DNA of 64,000 nucleotides, taken from positions 636,462 through 700,461 of the forward strand of contig KN817519.1 of assembly GCA_000827495.1 (NCBI GenBank), read 5' to 3'. The position numbers were made by a program, and so were the translations under genes. Shown piece after piece: positions 44,833 through 55,455 of the stretch (its first letter is position 1; each line of letters begins with the position of its first letter). Under the pieces are notes generated by a model, which worked only from the letters and a program-made list of their open reading frames with translations, was not told the DNA's origin and did not search any database. The DNA comes from Hypholoma sublateritium FD-334 SS-4. Lineage: Eukaryota > Basidiomycota > Agaricomycetes > Agaricales > Strophariaceae.

Positions 44833-47800
44833 TCGACGAGATTAGTGAATGCAGTTATTCGACCAAAAGATACTCACCAAATGTCAGTCCGCCGTCCAGG
44901 CGGGTGGTTTGCCAAGTTGGATGCAGAAAAGCGATGTATAAAAAGCGCCGTTTGCCTGTGACTCTAGAGAGTGTTGGAAAGACATGCAAATCGGCGTATT
45001 CAATATGACTGGTTTTTGATAGTTGGAAATGGTCTCAAGAAAAGGGCTGTATTGCGAACAAGGTGTCGTGTGGCATCAGACCTCTACGGTGGCTTCTGCC
45101 AACAAACGATGTATGTAACTTCTGACGAGCGAAAGGCGGGTATTAGTTAGTGTGCTGGGAATTCGACGTTCGTTTGCGGCTTGCCGTGGATACATGCGAG
45201 GCGGTTTGCGGCGGGTGACAAGGTTTTCACCGGTGTATGATTTGTAGATCTTTCAGAGACTCGGAAAATGGTCTGTAGGGGGCATGGAATATCGGGTAAA
45301 AAAGTTCTTGGCAAACGCAGCAATCTCGCGGATATGCTGAATACCTCCCTTGAAGATGACACGGACGCGAGCAAGACGAGAGGGTTCTCGCGGCTTTCTC
45401 TCAGCTTCATTGATATTGAGTCGAACTGTTCGGAGGGTTGAATACAGGAAGGTAGGAGTGTTTCCGGGCGTGTACTGAGCTGGAAAGGGGCGCGGCGTCG
45501 CGGAATTGAAGACCGTTGAATCGGGTTTGCTCTCGGGATTTTCGCTCCCTTATACCAAGGCGCTCGGAGAGGCCGACTACGTTCCATGATCAAGTCTGCT
45601 GCTCTTCCTGCTTCGGCCGTGGTGTTGTCGCTTTCTGTGGCTCCTGAATGGGAAGATTTTGAGGCGAAATTCAGAGAACGTAGGAATAAATAAACAAACT
45701 CCGTGTCCGTTTGGCCGAAATATTACGCCGGCAATTGCGACCGCGAACTATTTCTTCGCCCACAAACATCGGCCTGCCGCCTACTTTGCGGAAATCTTGT
45801 CGGAAAAAATTCCAACATCTTCTGTTAGTTGATAGAATTGAATGCCGGTGGATTTGAGCAAGATAAGTCGACCCAGAACCAGGTAGAATTATTGCCAATG
45901 TTCAATTTACTCCTTCGAATTGTCTCTGGCCGATTTTCGAATGCCGACGCGAAACCCGCAAGCCGCTTGTAGACACGCCGCGAGAAATGCCGCAAAGGCC
46001 CAGCGACAATCTTGCAAGCCACCTTCTCTGTTGCCGATTTTTCTGGACGTAAATCTCGGCGTCCTGCCTGTCGCTCTTGTTGTCGACACCGCGGAGTCCC
46101 TAGTGCTGTTCACGACGGAAACATCTTCGACACGGCGTCCTTACACTCGTCGTTATCGCGCAACTAGCAAGTCATTCAGTTCAGGATGGCCTTCGCGGCA
46201 AAGTGGATTTGAGGAGCGTTTTTGAGGGTACACATATTTCTTCTTCTCCCAAATTTGCGGGCGTGGACCGTTGACCAAGATATTATTCAGGTCGTTCATT
46301 CAAATGCAATAAAATAGCAGCTCCAGCAAGTTGGCATAGTCATGAAGAACACAGGACGAACACGTTTTCTCAAACAACATGAAAGTTCACGGACACTCAA
46401 AGCCTGCAGTCACAGTCTTCGTTAAATTCTTGAGCACCAGCAATAGTAGTTGGCCGGCGTTGGGCGTTCTGCCGCATGTTGCAAGTCTACGCTGAACAGA
46501 GCGCTGAAAAGTGAGCGACCTCATCTTTTCGTGCAGTCTCGCATGGTTAAACCACACCAGCTGCAATAGCTACTTGAAGATCCTGGGCGGATTGAAGGCT
46601 TGATGACATCGGGCCTTACAGGAGCAGCTTGAGGCTTCTTGAGGCGGGCAGCTGGTCAATATCCTGGACTCCAGGGTATTTCCACACCGAGCACTACATT
46701 TTTTCTGGGTACATGGCCTGGAAGAAGAACGGAAGCTAACATCAGATCCCCGCTTCACCTTTTTATTTGTCCAGGTTGCGCCCGCCCAAGGTGACTCACA
46801 GACGGCGGATAAATCCCGCCTCCCGACGGAACCGCCCGCCCCTTTCCTAATATGGCAATAGGCGCGCACGCACCCCATAAATCCCCGATTGCGCCAAAGC
46901 CTGGTTTTATCATGGATATGTTCACCTACACCGATGACCACCACGTATCAGAGAAGATGTTCGTCATATGATTGAAAGAAGATTTGCAGCGCACCTAGGC
47001 GACCTCGACGCTCGACGCTGCGCGGGCGGCCTCCATATTGTCCCCAGGGCCAATGCAGAACAATGGCTTCGTCGGTTGACTCGCAGGTGCCGCAACAACA
47101 TGACTCCGCTGAAATTGTTTCCCTGCCGACTATGCCTGGATCACACGCGAACCAACGGTGGCCGAAAGTAACTTGGACGTCGATGCCATTCCTCAGCACG
47201 TTACGTCTGCCAGTGCGGCTCCATCCGTCATCTGACCGTAGTGAAATGATCGTGGTTCTGCACCAAGTACGCCAGCTCCAGGCCAGCTCCAGGCCATATC
47301 AAAGGGTGAAAGCGGTAGCGTCTGCTCGTACAATATCCGACGGCAATGCCAATGTTTGCGAGATCGCGTTGGGGCAGAGGGCCGACGCGCAGCTGTTTAC
47401 GCGTCGAGCCGTGGATTTTCCAGTGGGAACGGGGAAGAAGATTCGATGTTTTCTGGATAGGCTACATTTGGAGTGGATTTCGAGAACAGGACGGTCCATC
47501 AGGGATTCACGGTTCGCGAGAAGAGCGACTTCCCGAGTCTCACGAATGCGGAAATTGATTCCTGGTAAAACACGAACATGCTCGATATGATGCTTTCTGG
47601 CTCGTCGCTGCCAAAATTATCCTTCTTACGCGGCAATGGGCTTGTAACCAATGTGGAGGAGATCTGCACATGAACACTGTAAGCACCTTCTGCCCGATTG
47701 TCTGCCGTTTTGTGCTAATTTAATTGATTACCAGAGGGGGTAATCGAGTGCGACCCTTCACACCTGCCACTTTCGCCTCGTTCATTTTTCAGTTCCGCCA

Positions 47801-47921
47801 GCGAAAACACTGAATGCATCACGAAGCTTATTTTCAAGGCCTCCCTCCCAAATACATAAACATGGCCCCCTTCAACACCCTTTCCGCATCTCTCTGCTCG
47901 TCATCAATGCCCGCCTCTGCC
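44833..47921 (+). repeat. Accessory repeat, copy B (~3.1 kb)
   Basis: Colinear partner of copy A (offset about 6565 bp), ending at the start of LPSY gene 3. Long near-identical blocks include 45681-45840 (versus 39141-39300) and 46790-46890 (versus 40240-40340). Frames outside the 35-codon ORF are not conserved between copies. Its left edge abuts the broken PXA copy. Confidence 0.85.
45586..45693 (+). CDS. Small ORF with signal-peptide-like start (copy B)
   Basis: Same 35-codon frame as at 39048-39155, starting M-I-K-S-A-A-L-P and keeping LSLSVAPEW and the charged end EAKFRERRNK. Length, start and stop are unchanged between the copies although neighbouring sequence has indels, which hints at constraint but is also possible by chance in so short a frame. 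Confidence 0.35.
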   Translation: MIKSAALPASAVVLSLSVAPEWEDFEAKFRERRNK

Positions 47922-48636
47922 ATGACTTCGGCCAGCGTTACCACGTTCCAGTCCGCCACTGACGCTCATACCCAGCTCTCCTTCGCAGACTATCCACCGC
48001 AGACACCCTTCCCGGTGCTGCCCTCTTATGAAGAAGCTACGGGTTTCAAGGATACCGCTCGACTCCCGTCTTACCGCAAGTCGCGGTCGGCGCCGCACAG
48101 ATATCACCCTTACGCCCTCCGTTGGGAGCCCGCACTCGCTGACGGTACAGGGCTCGAGTGCCTCATGGTTAGTCCTCCGCCGGCCTTCACTGCATATCTA
48201 ACCATGAACCATGTTCTTCATTGCCTCTGTCCAGAACACAATATACGACGAAGAAAGAGTCGACGTCGTCCCGCCGCCGCCGCTGCTGCGGGGGCCGCCG
48301 CCTGTCCAGCCATTGGTACGTGCTTCGAGCGACGCGTCATCGTCGTGCACTGACCTTTCGGCATCGCCTCAGGTCCCCACTTCACTGCTCGCGCACCGTG
48401 CGCTCTACGCCGGCCCTCGCGACGACGACGGCGCGCCGGGAAACGCCCTCGACGAGGAGCTGCACGAGCCCGACATAGTCGCTTTTGCCCGGCGCGTGCA
48501 CGCCACCCCCGGCGTGGTGATGGTACGTCGCGCCTTGAATGATGGCTGCCGCCGCCACTGACGTGCCCGTTCTATTCAGGCGGAATTCCTGGCAGGTCTG
48601 CGCCGCGCACACCATGCCCACGTACACAGGCATTGA
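47922..48636 (+). CDS. LPSY family gene 3
   Basis: Exons 47922-48167, 48235-48315, 48373-48522 and 48580-48636; 177 residues, phase-0 introns. Same plan as gene 2: SVTTFQSATDAH, TPFPVLPSYEEATG, RLPSYRKSR, RYHPYALR; exon 2 (81 nt) ends PPPLLRGPPPVQPL; exon 3 holds NALDEELHEPDIV and ends RVHATPGVVM; exon 4 codes AEFLAGLRRAHHAHV. An in-frame ATG further upstream (47862, 47814) exists, but the conserved CCTCTGCCATG context favours 47922. Directly downstream of repeat copy B. Function unknown. Confidence 0.75.
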
Positions 48637-50124
48637 CTATCTACCCTTCCTCCCCGGCAGCGTCGAATTGCCGCGGCGTACGCCACGCGCGCCGTCAGGC
48701 TCCGCGATGAGTAGTTGAACAGCTGGAGGGAGGAAAACTCGAATGGACGCTTTTTATTGATGTATATAATAGGTTTCATACTCGCTCGCGATTCCAAAGC
48801 AATCCTTATTTTTGTTGGACTGCGCCGTCCTGAATATTGGATCGAGTACGAGTGCAATTGGCAACTCCCTTGCACTTTTTGACCCCATAGATGCGTGTTT
48901 CCCTCAGAGCCAGATTGTGCCAGACGCCGCAAGCCTACCTAGCGACAACATACCCGCCGGGAGGCGCTCACCGCTCACATTGACATTAAATCTAGATTCT
49001 GTATGGGCGGCAACCGATGGGCAGATTCAGAAGCCTGCAGCGCAGTGGCTGTTATCCTTGCACAGTCAGTCTATGATGACGCGGCACTCGCCCAGATCGA
49101 TCAGCGATCCTCGCGCGTTAACTTCTAGCGCTATGCAGCTTCTGCGCGGCGCCATAGCGGGCGTCGATTTCTTAAATAAAGCAGACTCTGGTACGGTCTA
49201 TATTGAGCGTTGACTGCAGTAGTTAACCGCGCTTTTCGACAGAAGTGGAGGGTCAAGCTCCGCCGGCTTCTGCATTAATATGTGCACTACACATGTGTAT
49301 GCACTTGCCTCGAGCTAGCTTCTGTGCGCAACCCTCGTACGGCGGCGGTATGTGGTTGTACCGCCGGATATGAAATAATTTAAGTACACGGGCTCTTCAA
49401 CGGGTGCGGGACGCGCGCGACTGCACATTTTAAATAAACGTGTGTCATTTAAGTATATCTTAAGTCGCGCACGGGTATCTGCTCCTGCATGTACATGCCC
49501 TGACTCGTCTGTAAGAACGCCTCGTAAGTATCCGAGAATTGACAGGCTGTTCGCGCACGGGTTCTCGATTGGTGGGCGCATATACACACACGGAAGACCT
49601 AAGCAGCGCTAGTGTATATCTCCCGTGTCCCGGGTCTATGAGAATAGTTCCTGCGCGCTCGAAGATCAACATCGTCAATTCGCCGGGCAGCTCCACTCCC
49701 AGGCAGCGCGCGCGCATACGTGAAGCCACAGCTATACGAACTGCACGCCAAGGCACACCGGGCCCACGCGCGTCGCAGACAAAACACGCCCTGAGACACA
49801 CAGCGCGGCGATAGCACCCCAAACGCACATGCGCCTCGCACGCGATAACACCAGTGAGACACCCGACTCACATCCGCGGGCCCGTCGCGCACAGCGCGCG
49901 CGTCGGGCACCCGCGGCCCGGGTGCTCAGTGGGAGCCCGGCGCTGATTGCGCCTGCCAAGCGCAGCGGCCGCCGTCATCGATAACCGCAGCCCTCTTTAT
50001 TTTTCACAGACAGCCAACAGACAGCGAGTACGTCGTACAGCTCGTGCGATAAGATAACGCCCTCCGCCCCTCTGCGTGCAGTCGATCTCTAGTATGTGTG
50101 TATGTATGCCGGGCCCGGGTGGGA
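48637..50124. other. Gene-poor spacer
   Basis: First part is the decayed 3' flank of the LPSY unit (similarity to copy 2 fades near 48830). The rest becomes GC-rich with alternating CG runs; open frames on both strands look compositional. No RNA gene or repeat family identified. Confidence 0.45.
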
Positions 50125-50901
50125 TCAGAGCTTGAGGTCCGTCCGCGGGTACGCCGTGCGCGCCGCGGCGGGCTCGTCGACGAACCAGTAGAGCTGCCCG
50201 GGTGCAACGGGGCGCACGCGCGCGGCGGGTAGGCCCTCCTCGGGGTGGTCGAGCACGCGCGCGAGGACGTCCGCCTTGCCCGCGCCGGTGGCGACGAACA
50301 CCACACGCGCGGCGTGGTTGATGACGGGATACGTGAACGTGATGCGCTCGGGCGGCGGCTTGGGTGCGTCCGCGAGCGGGGCGACCCAGCGGTCCTCCTC
50401 CGCGAGGAGCGCGTGGGCGGGGAAGAGCGAGGCGGTGTGGCCGTCCGGCCCCATGCCGAGGAGGACGAGGTCGAAGACGGGGAAGCGCGCGGCGTCCTTC
50501 TGCGCGAAGGCGTGGATGAGCGTCTTCTCGTACGCGTCCGCGAGCTCCTCGAGGTCGCCGAGCTGGGCGACGTCGATGGGGTGGATCTGGGCGGCGGGGA
50601 TGGGCACGCGCGCGAAGAGGGCCTCGGTGCACGCGCGGTGGTTGGAGTCGGGGTGGTCGAGGGGGACGGCGCGCTCGTCGACGTAGAAGACGTGCCAGTG
50701 GTGCCACTTGATGTGCGGGTGGTCGACGAGGCCGGCGAGCATGGCGGGGAGGGAGCCGCCGGAGAGGGCGATTGTGAAGCGGCCCTTTTTGTCGATGGCG
50801 TCTTTCTGGGCCTTGGCGACGAAGTGGGCGAGCTCGGCGATGAGGACGGGCTGGGTGGGGAAGACGGCGAGGAGCGGCGCGTGGCGCGGGTGGTGGGCCA
50901 T
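50125..50901 (-). CDS. 6-phosphogluconolactonase
   Basis: Single exon, 258 residues, normal length. Carries ALSGGSLPAML (phosphate-binding loop), HVFYVDERAVPLDHPDSNHR, LLGMGPDGHTASLFP and the C-terminal VFVATGAGKADVL typical of the SOL/DevB lactonases that hydrolyse 6-phosphogluconolactone in the oxidative pentose phosphate pathway. Cytosolic; no targeting signal is seen. The gene has no intron and a third-position GC near saturation, quite unlike the left half of the window. The small membrane protein gene lies just upstream on the same strand (86 bp gap). Confidence 0.95.
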   Translation of the reverse strand: MAHHPRHAPLLAVFPTQPVLIAELAHFVAKAQKDAIDKKGRFTIALSGGSLPAMLAGLVDHPHIKWHHWHVFYVDERAVPLDHPDSNHRACTEALFARVPIPAAQIHPIDVAQLGDLEELADAYEKTLIHAFAQKDAARFPVFDLVLLGMGPDGHTASLFPAHALLAEEDRWVAPLADAPKPPPERITFTYPVINHAARVVFVATGAGKADVLARVLDHPEEGLPAARVRPVAPGQLYWFVDEPAAARTAYPRTDLKL

Positions 50902-50987
50902 GGTGGTTTGGGAGAAGATACGGAATCAGGTGATGACCAATTAAGAAGGTGTAATATAAATGGTATATGTGATCAATTGGGGGCTAA

Positions 50988-51479
50988 TTAATCGGTGGCG
51001 ACCCATTGGTCGACGGCGCTCTTCCGGCGGGGAAGGTGGTGGCCGTGCGTCGGCGCGAGCGGGGTGGGGAGAACGATCTGGAGCTGGCTGTGGGGTCCGT
51101 GCGGGGTGCCGCGCACGGTGCTCTGGCGCGTGGACTTTGAGCGCAGCGTGCTGTGGGACGATGCGACAGAGAGCGGGCGGTGCCGGGACGAGGACGGGGT
51201 GCGGGGCATGCGCGGTATGGGGTCGTGGGAAGACGAGACTGGGAAGGAGTGGACTCCGCTCTTGGGGCGGCTGGGGGGTGGCGGCGACAGCAGCCAAATT
51301 CCGTCGAGCTTCGTGAGCTGCTGTGCTCTGTGGTGTGCAAGGGCCTGCACGGGCGGGAGGGGGCTGGCGCGGGCGGCGCGGCGGCGGCGGCCGACGACGC
51401 GCAGGACGGCGACGAGAACAATGAGCGCGACGGCGGCGGGGACGGCGATGGCGACGACGAGGAGGGCGCGGGACAGCAT
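50988..51479 (-). CDS. Small single-span membrane protein
   Basis: Intron-free, 163 residues. Begins with one strongly hydrophobic helix (residues 4-31, LLVVAIAVPAAVALIVLVAVL) followed at once by R-R-R-R, so a signal-anchor with the long C-terminal part facing the cytosol is likely. The rest is Ser/Pro/Arg-rich and ends KSAVDQWVATD, which looks conserved. No domain recognised. Divergent from the PXA gene by about 100 bp; shared promoter possible. The inverted pseudogene at 43-45 kb did not carry this gene along. Confidence 0.65.
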   Translation of the reverse strand: MLSRALLVVAIAVPAAVALIVLVAVLRVVGRRRRAARASPLPPVQALAHHRAQQLTKLDGIWLLSPPPPSRPKSGVHSFPVSSSHDPIPRMPRTPSSSRHRPLSVASSHSTLRSKSTRQSTVRGTPHGPHSQLQIVLPTPLAPTHGHHLPRRKSAVDQWVATD

Positions 51480-51580
51480 GGCGCTGGACGCCAGCAGCCA
51501 GCTGGGCGGTGGGGGTGGGAGGGAACAAGGACGGCGTCACGTGTGGGGATACAGGCGAGGGGCCTGGGCGTCGGCTACGC

Positions 51581-52984
51581 ATGCCTCCTTCGCTCGCCAG
51601 CCGTCTGCTCTTCCCCGCGGGCGCGCCGCCGCCGCCGCCGCTGCTGGCGTCGCCGGAGCTGACGGCGGAGGTGTACGACGTCGTCGCGCTCGGCCTGCGC
51701 GCGTACGTGTCGCCGTGGTGGGCCAAGCTCACGCGCTACGACCGCGACCTGCTCCCGCACGTCGCCACCATCGTCGCCCACGTCGTCCGTGTTCTCGACG
51801 CCCGCGTGCAGGCGCAGGACCTCTCCCCGCTCGTCTTCCACGACGTCCCCGCCATCCTCACCCAGCACTACACCGACCACCGCAACGCCGCGGCCAAGCT
51901 CAACACCGCCTACGCTACCGGCGGGGCGGCCTCCCTGCCGATACTCTTCGCCGGCCTCCAGCCACACATGGCGCTGTCGCCCACCGGTGCCATCGACCGC
52001 GAGTACTACCGCCAAATCATCGACCGCATCCTGGCCGTCACGCTGCCAGAAGAAGACTGGGACGCAGAGGCGGAGCGCATCCTCATCCGCGAAGTGCTCG
52101 TGCGACTGCTGGTCGACGACATCCTGCCCAAGGTCACACAGCCGTGGTTCATCCAGAGCACTCTTCTAGACCTCGTCGGCGAGCCACCACCGCCACTGTT
52201 CGATCCGCCGCCCGCCGCGGCGTTCTCGTACCACGCGCTCGTCGTGCTCGCGTTGTCCGCGCTGCAGGCGTTCTCCGGGTTCTGCCTTGCGCTCATCGAC
52301 GCGTACAAGAGCACCCTGCGGCTCGTGCAGCACCCGCCGCCGGCACCACCGCCCGAGGCATGCACCGCGCCCTCGGTCGCCTCGGTGCATTCCACCACCT
52401 CGTCCGTCTCCTCGGCCCCGGGGACCTTGCCCGTGCCCCCCTCTCCCGCCCCCGCATACGCACACGCGCCGCTCCTCCTCCTCGGCGCGCTCCTCGCTGG
52501 CCCCACGCCCCGCCTCGCCGCCGCCGCCACCCTGCACACGCTACACGTCCTCGCCGCGCTCCTAACACCTCTCCTCGACCGCCTGCTCCCAGCGGCGCTC
52601 GCCGCCTTCCTCTCACCCGCGCGCATCCTTAACACCGTGCGCGCGGGCAAGCGCGCGTTCTTCCCGAACGGGTATCCGGGGCCCGCGCCGCCCGAGCCGA
52701 CGCCCGACGAGCAGGCCACGCTGCGCGCCAGGGTGCTCGCGCTCAGGCCGCCCCCGGGCGTGTTCGGTGCGTTTCCCTCTTTATTATTGCTCTATGGTGA
52801 TGACGGTACTGATCTCACGTACGCAGCGCTCCTCTCGCCGCTCCTCCTCGGCCCCGACCCCGCCGCCACCCTCGCCGCCGCGCTCGACCCGCTCTCCGAC
52901 GCCCAGTGCAACCTCCGCCTCGCCGTCTTCCTCCTCGACCGCGTCCTCGTCGGCCTCTTCCCCGAGCTCGCGGGCGCGCCCTAG
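51581..52984 (+). CDS. PXA-domain protein
   Basis: Exons 51581-52766 and 52827-52984; 447 residues. Residues 20-200 form a PXA (PX-associated) domain: SPWWAKLTRYDRDLLPHV, HVVRVLDARV, LPILFAGLQPHMAL, EYYRQIIDRILAVTLPEEDW and the hallmark VLVRLLVDDILPKVTQPWFI. Hydrophobic stretches after it (HALVVLALSALQAFSGFCLALI; LLLGALLAG) and a C-terminal block NTVRAGKRAFFPNGYPGP follow. Fungal PXA proteins relate to sorting nexins and endosomal or ER membrane traffic (family knowledge); this one has no PX domain in the window. Start by first ATG in frame; the upstream in-frame ATG at 51509 is less likely. Source of the inverted pseudogene and of the fragments downstream. Confidence 0.87.
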   Translation: MPPSLASRLLFPAGAPPPPPLLASPELTAEVYDVVALGLRAYVSPWWAKLTRYDRDLLPHVATIVAHVVRVLDARVQAQDLSPLVFHDVPAILTQHYTDHRNAAAKLNTAYATGGAASLPILFAGLQPHMALSPTGAIDREYYRQIIDRILAVTLPEEDWDAEAERILIREVLVRLLVDDILPKVTQPWFIQSTLLDLVGEPPPPLFDPPPAAAFSYHALVVLALSALQAFSGFCLALIDAYKSTLRLVQHPPPAPPPEACTAPSVASVHSTTSSVSSAPGTLPVPPSPAPAYAHAPLLLLGALLAGPTPRLAAAATLHTLHVLAALLTPLLDRLLPAALAAFLSPARILNTVRAGKRAFFPNGYPGPAPPEPTPDEQATLRARVLALRPPPGVFGAFPSLLLLYGDDGTDLTYAALLSPLLLGPDPAATLAAALDPLSDAQCNLRLAVFLLDRVLVGLFPELAGAP

Positions 52985-53359
52985 CCCTAGCCGCAGCTTC
53001 CCGCCGTCCAGAGGCCGTGTTTTTCTGTAGTATCGTCGCACTTTTTTTTGTAGGCATTCTTTATCACTATTTTGTACTCTACTATTAGGAGTTGTTCTTG
53101 CATGTCATTTGGATTCCCTCTCACTTTTCCTTTCCTTTTCTATTTTTTTTGTCATAATGGTGGATACCAATTTCAGCCATTCACACCGAATTCCGACCGC
53201 TTCAAGTCACGCTGAGTATTCCGTCCGCACTCCCGCGCAGTGAGCTAGGGTGTCGGTGCTTGGAAAGCTACCACATGGGGTACTCGGTGCGTCTTTCTCT
53301 CATTATTAATTTGACCTTCATTCCGCACCGACAGCTTATTGCGTACTGATTCTTCATGT

Positions 53360-53640
53360 ACTATAGCGCTTCTCGGCCCCGGCCGATCGCTCTCCGACGC
53401 GCAGTGCGCACTGCAAACTCCGTTTCCTCTTCCTCGTCGTCTTGGCCCTCGACCGCGTCCGCGCGGGCTCTTCCCCGTGGTCGCGCGTGCGAGGCGGGGC
53501 TTAGTGCAATTTCGCTGCGCCTCGGGGTAGCGCCGAGTATTCCGATCGGCGGCGCGCTCGACCCGCCTTCCGACACGCGGCATACTCTCCACCTGGCCTC
53601 TTGCATCGTCGTTGGTCTTCTCGTAGGCACTTGTTTTTAT
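53360..53640 (+). pseudogene. Two degenerate copies of the PXA last exon
   Basis: At about 53366-53500 and again 53548-53627 the sequence follows the intact last exon (blocks encoding the PLSDAQCNL and LLDRVLVGLFP regions in the parent) with substitutions and indels that destroy the frame. They lie in the same direction as the parent, 400 and 600 bp downstream, as expected of slippage or unequal exchange. Confidence 0.65.
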
Positions 53641-55455
53641 TCCTACTGTGTAACTGCTTTCTCCGCGCCCGTCCTTGAGGCTTGGGGTGTTTTGTGCACG
53701 GCATTTCGGTGTCCGCTCGGAGTCGCACTGCATTGCTTCAATAATTTGTGTCATTCAGGCCAAATTCTGCCTGAATATTCTGTATTCCGTATTCCGCTCA
53801 CTCGCGCGAGGTATTCCGGCTGCCTGCGCTGCGAGTCGCGATCGCGCACAGCATTTGAGCTTTCCCTTGCATATTCCGCATGCTCGCGCTATTCCGCCCG
53901 CCTGCGCGCCGCACAGCATCCTGTGGCATTTATCCACTGCTGGTTCAGAATCACTGCAGAATGCTGCAATGCAAAACAGTAAGCCACTGGCAGACTGCAT
54001 AATGATAATGCACCCTTTCCTGCAGGTCAGATTACTAGTGGCATGCCAACAACTTTTTTCTCTCTTCCGCATTGGTTCCGCAGCTATGTGCAAACTACCA
54101 CCAGATTCGCATGAGCTATTGAACCCTATCTCCTGCTTTTCTTGCTTGGTTTGCATGTTGCGGTTGTGTTGCGGATCACTCAGAGTCCTAAGGAATTCCT
54201 TAGGACTCCACTCTTCTTTCCTCACTTGCCTCGTGCTGTGGATCCCAGGACTTCCCAACCTTCAGCCTAAAAAAAAAAGATCCGCTGCAAGTCCGCTGGC
54301 AATCTCCGTGATGCTTATCCGAAAAGTGTCACCAGCGGATAACACCCAGAATGAACCCTTGAATTTTTTTCCAGGATGTAATCAAGATGTAATATGTCCC
54401 TTTTTTAGAACAAGGTTGCAATTCCTTTTTTTTTCTTGAGAAAATCCTGAGGAAATTATGACTCTAATGCTGTAAATTGTGCTATTTTTGCTGGTCTTCT
54501 CTGCACCCAAGCAACAGAAGGTCTGGCAGGAAATACTCGGAAAATAAAAATACACGCAATGTGGGAAAACGGCAGTACTGCGCACCCAGGGGCAAGGCGC
54601 GATGGCCCTGGATGGTGCCCGGATAATAGCCGCGTATTTAGACTGCTAGGGCTGTGCGCGCCTAGGCGCGCGGTTCTTAATTGGTGTGGGAGCGCGATGA
54701 TGCGCCGTCCTGCTTCTTTATCTTCTGATGCAGCTGATCGGCAGGCGCGCACTGGGAGCCTGGCGCGGGAGATGAATCATTAATTATTGCGTTATGTGCG
54801 CTACCTTTTAATATTAATTTTGAGTACGGCCGTGCCCTCATCCCCCGGCGCGGCGCTGCATATTGCGTTGTGGAGCACTCCAGATAGCGGCACGCGCACA
54901 TCGCGACAATTCGACGTGCGACGCCCCGGATCCAGCGTGCGAAGCGCGCAGGGCCGACGGTCTGTTTAGGCCCCGCTCGGGGCCATCACTAATGCCGAGC
55001 CTAATTCTATGCCCCGGGAGTGGCATCCCGGCCTTTACCTTGGGGATGCACAGCGAATTCCGCCCGAAACACTGGGCGGAAGTCGCTCCGCGATTCAATT
55101 CTAGTTCGACGCGTGCCACCCGTCTTCCAAAAAATTATTGATATCATTGCATATGTAGGTAAGTAGTACGAGATATATGAAGCAGAGTACGTGGTGCGCG
55201 TGTAACACGTTCAACAACAACGGCGGCCATGGTGGCATACAATGTCGTCGTTAACCCGATATACATGGTCAGTGCAGCAGCGCCACAACGAGATATATTA
55301 CAGCAAAAAAACAGCGCGACGCGCGTATGTGTGTTTTCCTCCATTTTCCTCAACCGCGTGTCCATGTCCAAGTACAAAGAGTGGGGGTGGTGGCGAGGCC
55401 GCAAAGCGGGACTGGTGATGTATGGCGATATGTACGTCGTCATCAATCGCGGGCA
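53641..55455. other. Spacer with TATTCCG motifs and a perfect palindrome
   Basis: No gene. The heptamer TATTCCG and close variants recur many times between 53215 and 53910. A perfect 26-bp palindrome lies at 54183-54208 (arms around a central GGAATTCC). A1-0 tracts occur near 54270 and 54430. Much of this looks like decayed repeats. Confidence 0.45.
54183..54208. repeat. Perfect 26-bp palindrome
   Basis: Thirteen-base arms with no spacer, centred on the EcoRI-like GAATTC. Could be an old insertion end, a binding site or a chance structure. Confidence 0.7.

Noticed and set aside
38268..48000. Repeats A and B as a standard transposon
   Set aside because: No transposase, reverse transcriptase, terminal inverted repeats, long terminal repeats or target duplications seen.
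51509..51580. Upstream in-frame start of the PXA gene
   Set aside because: The extra residues are unlike a PXA N-terminus and overlap the divergent promoter; first ATG with sensible context is 51581.
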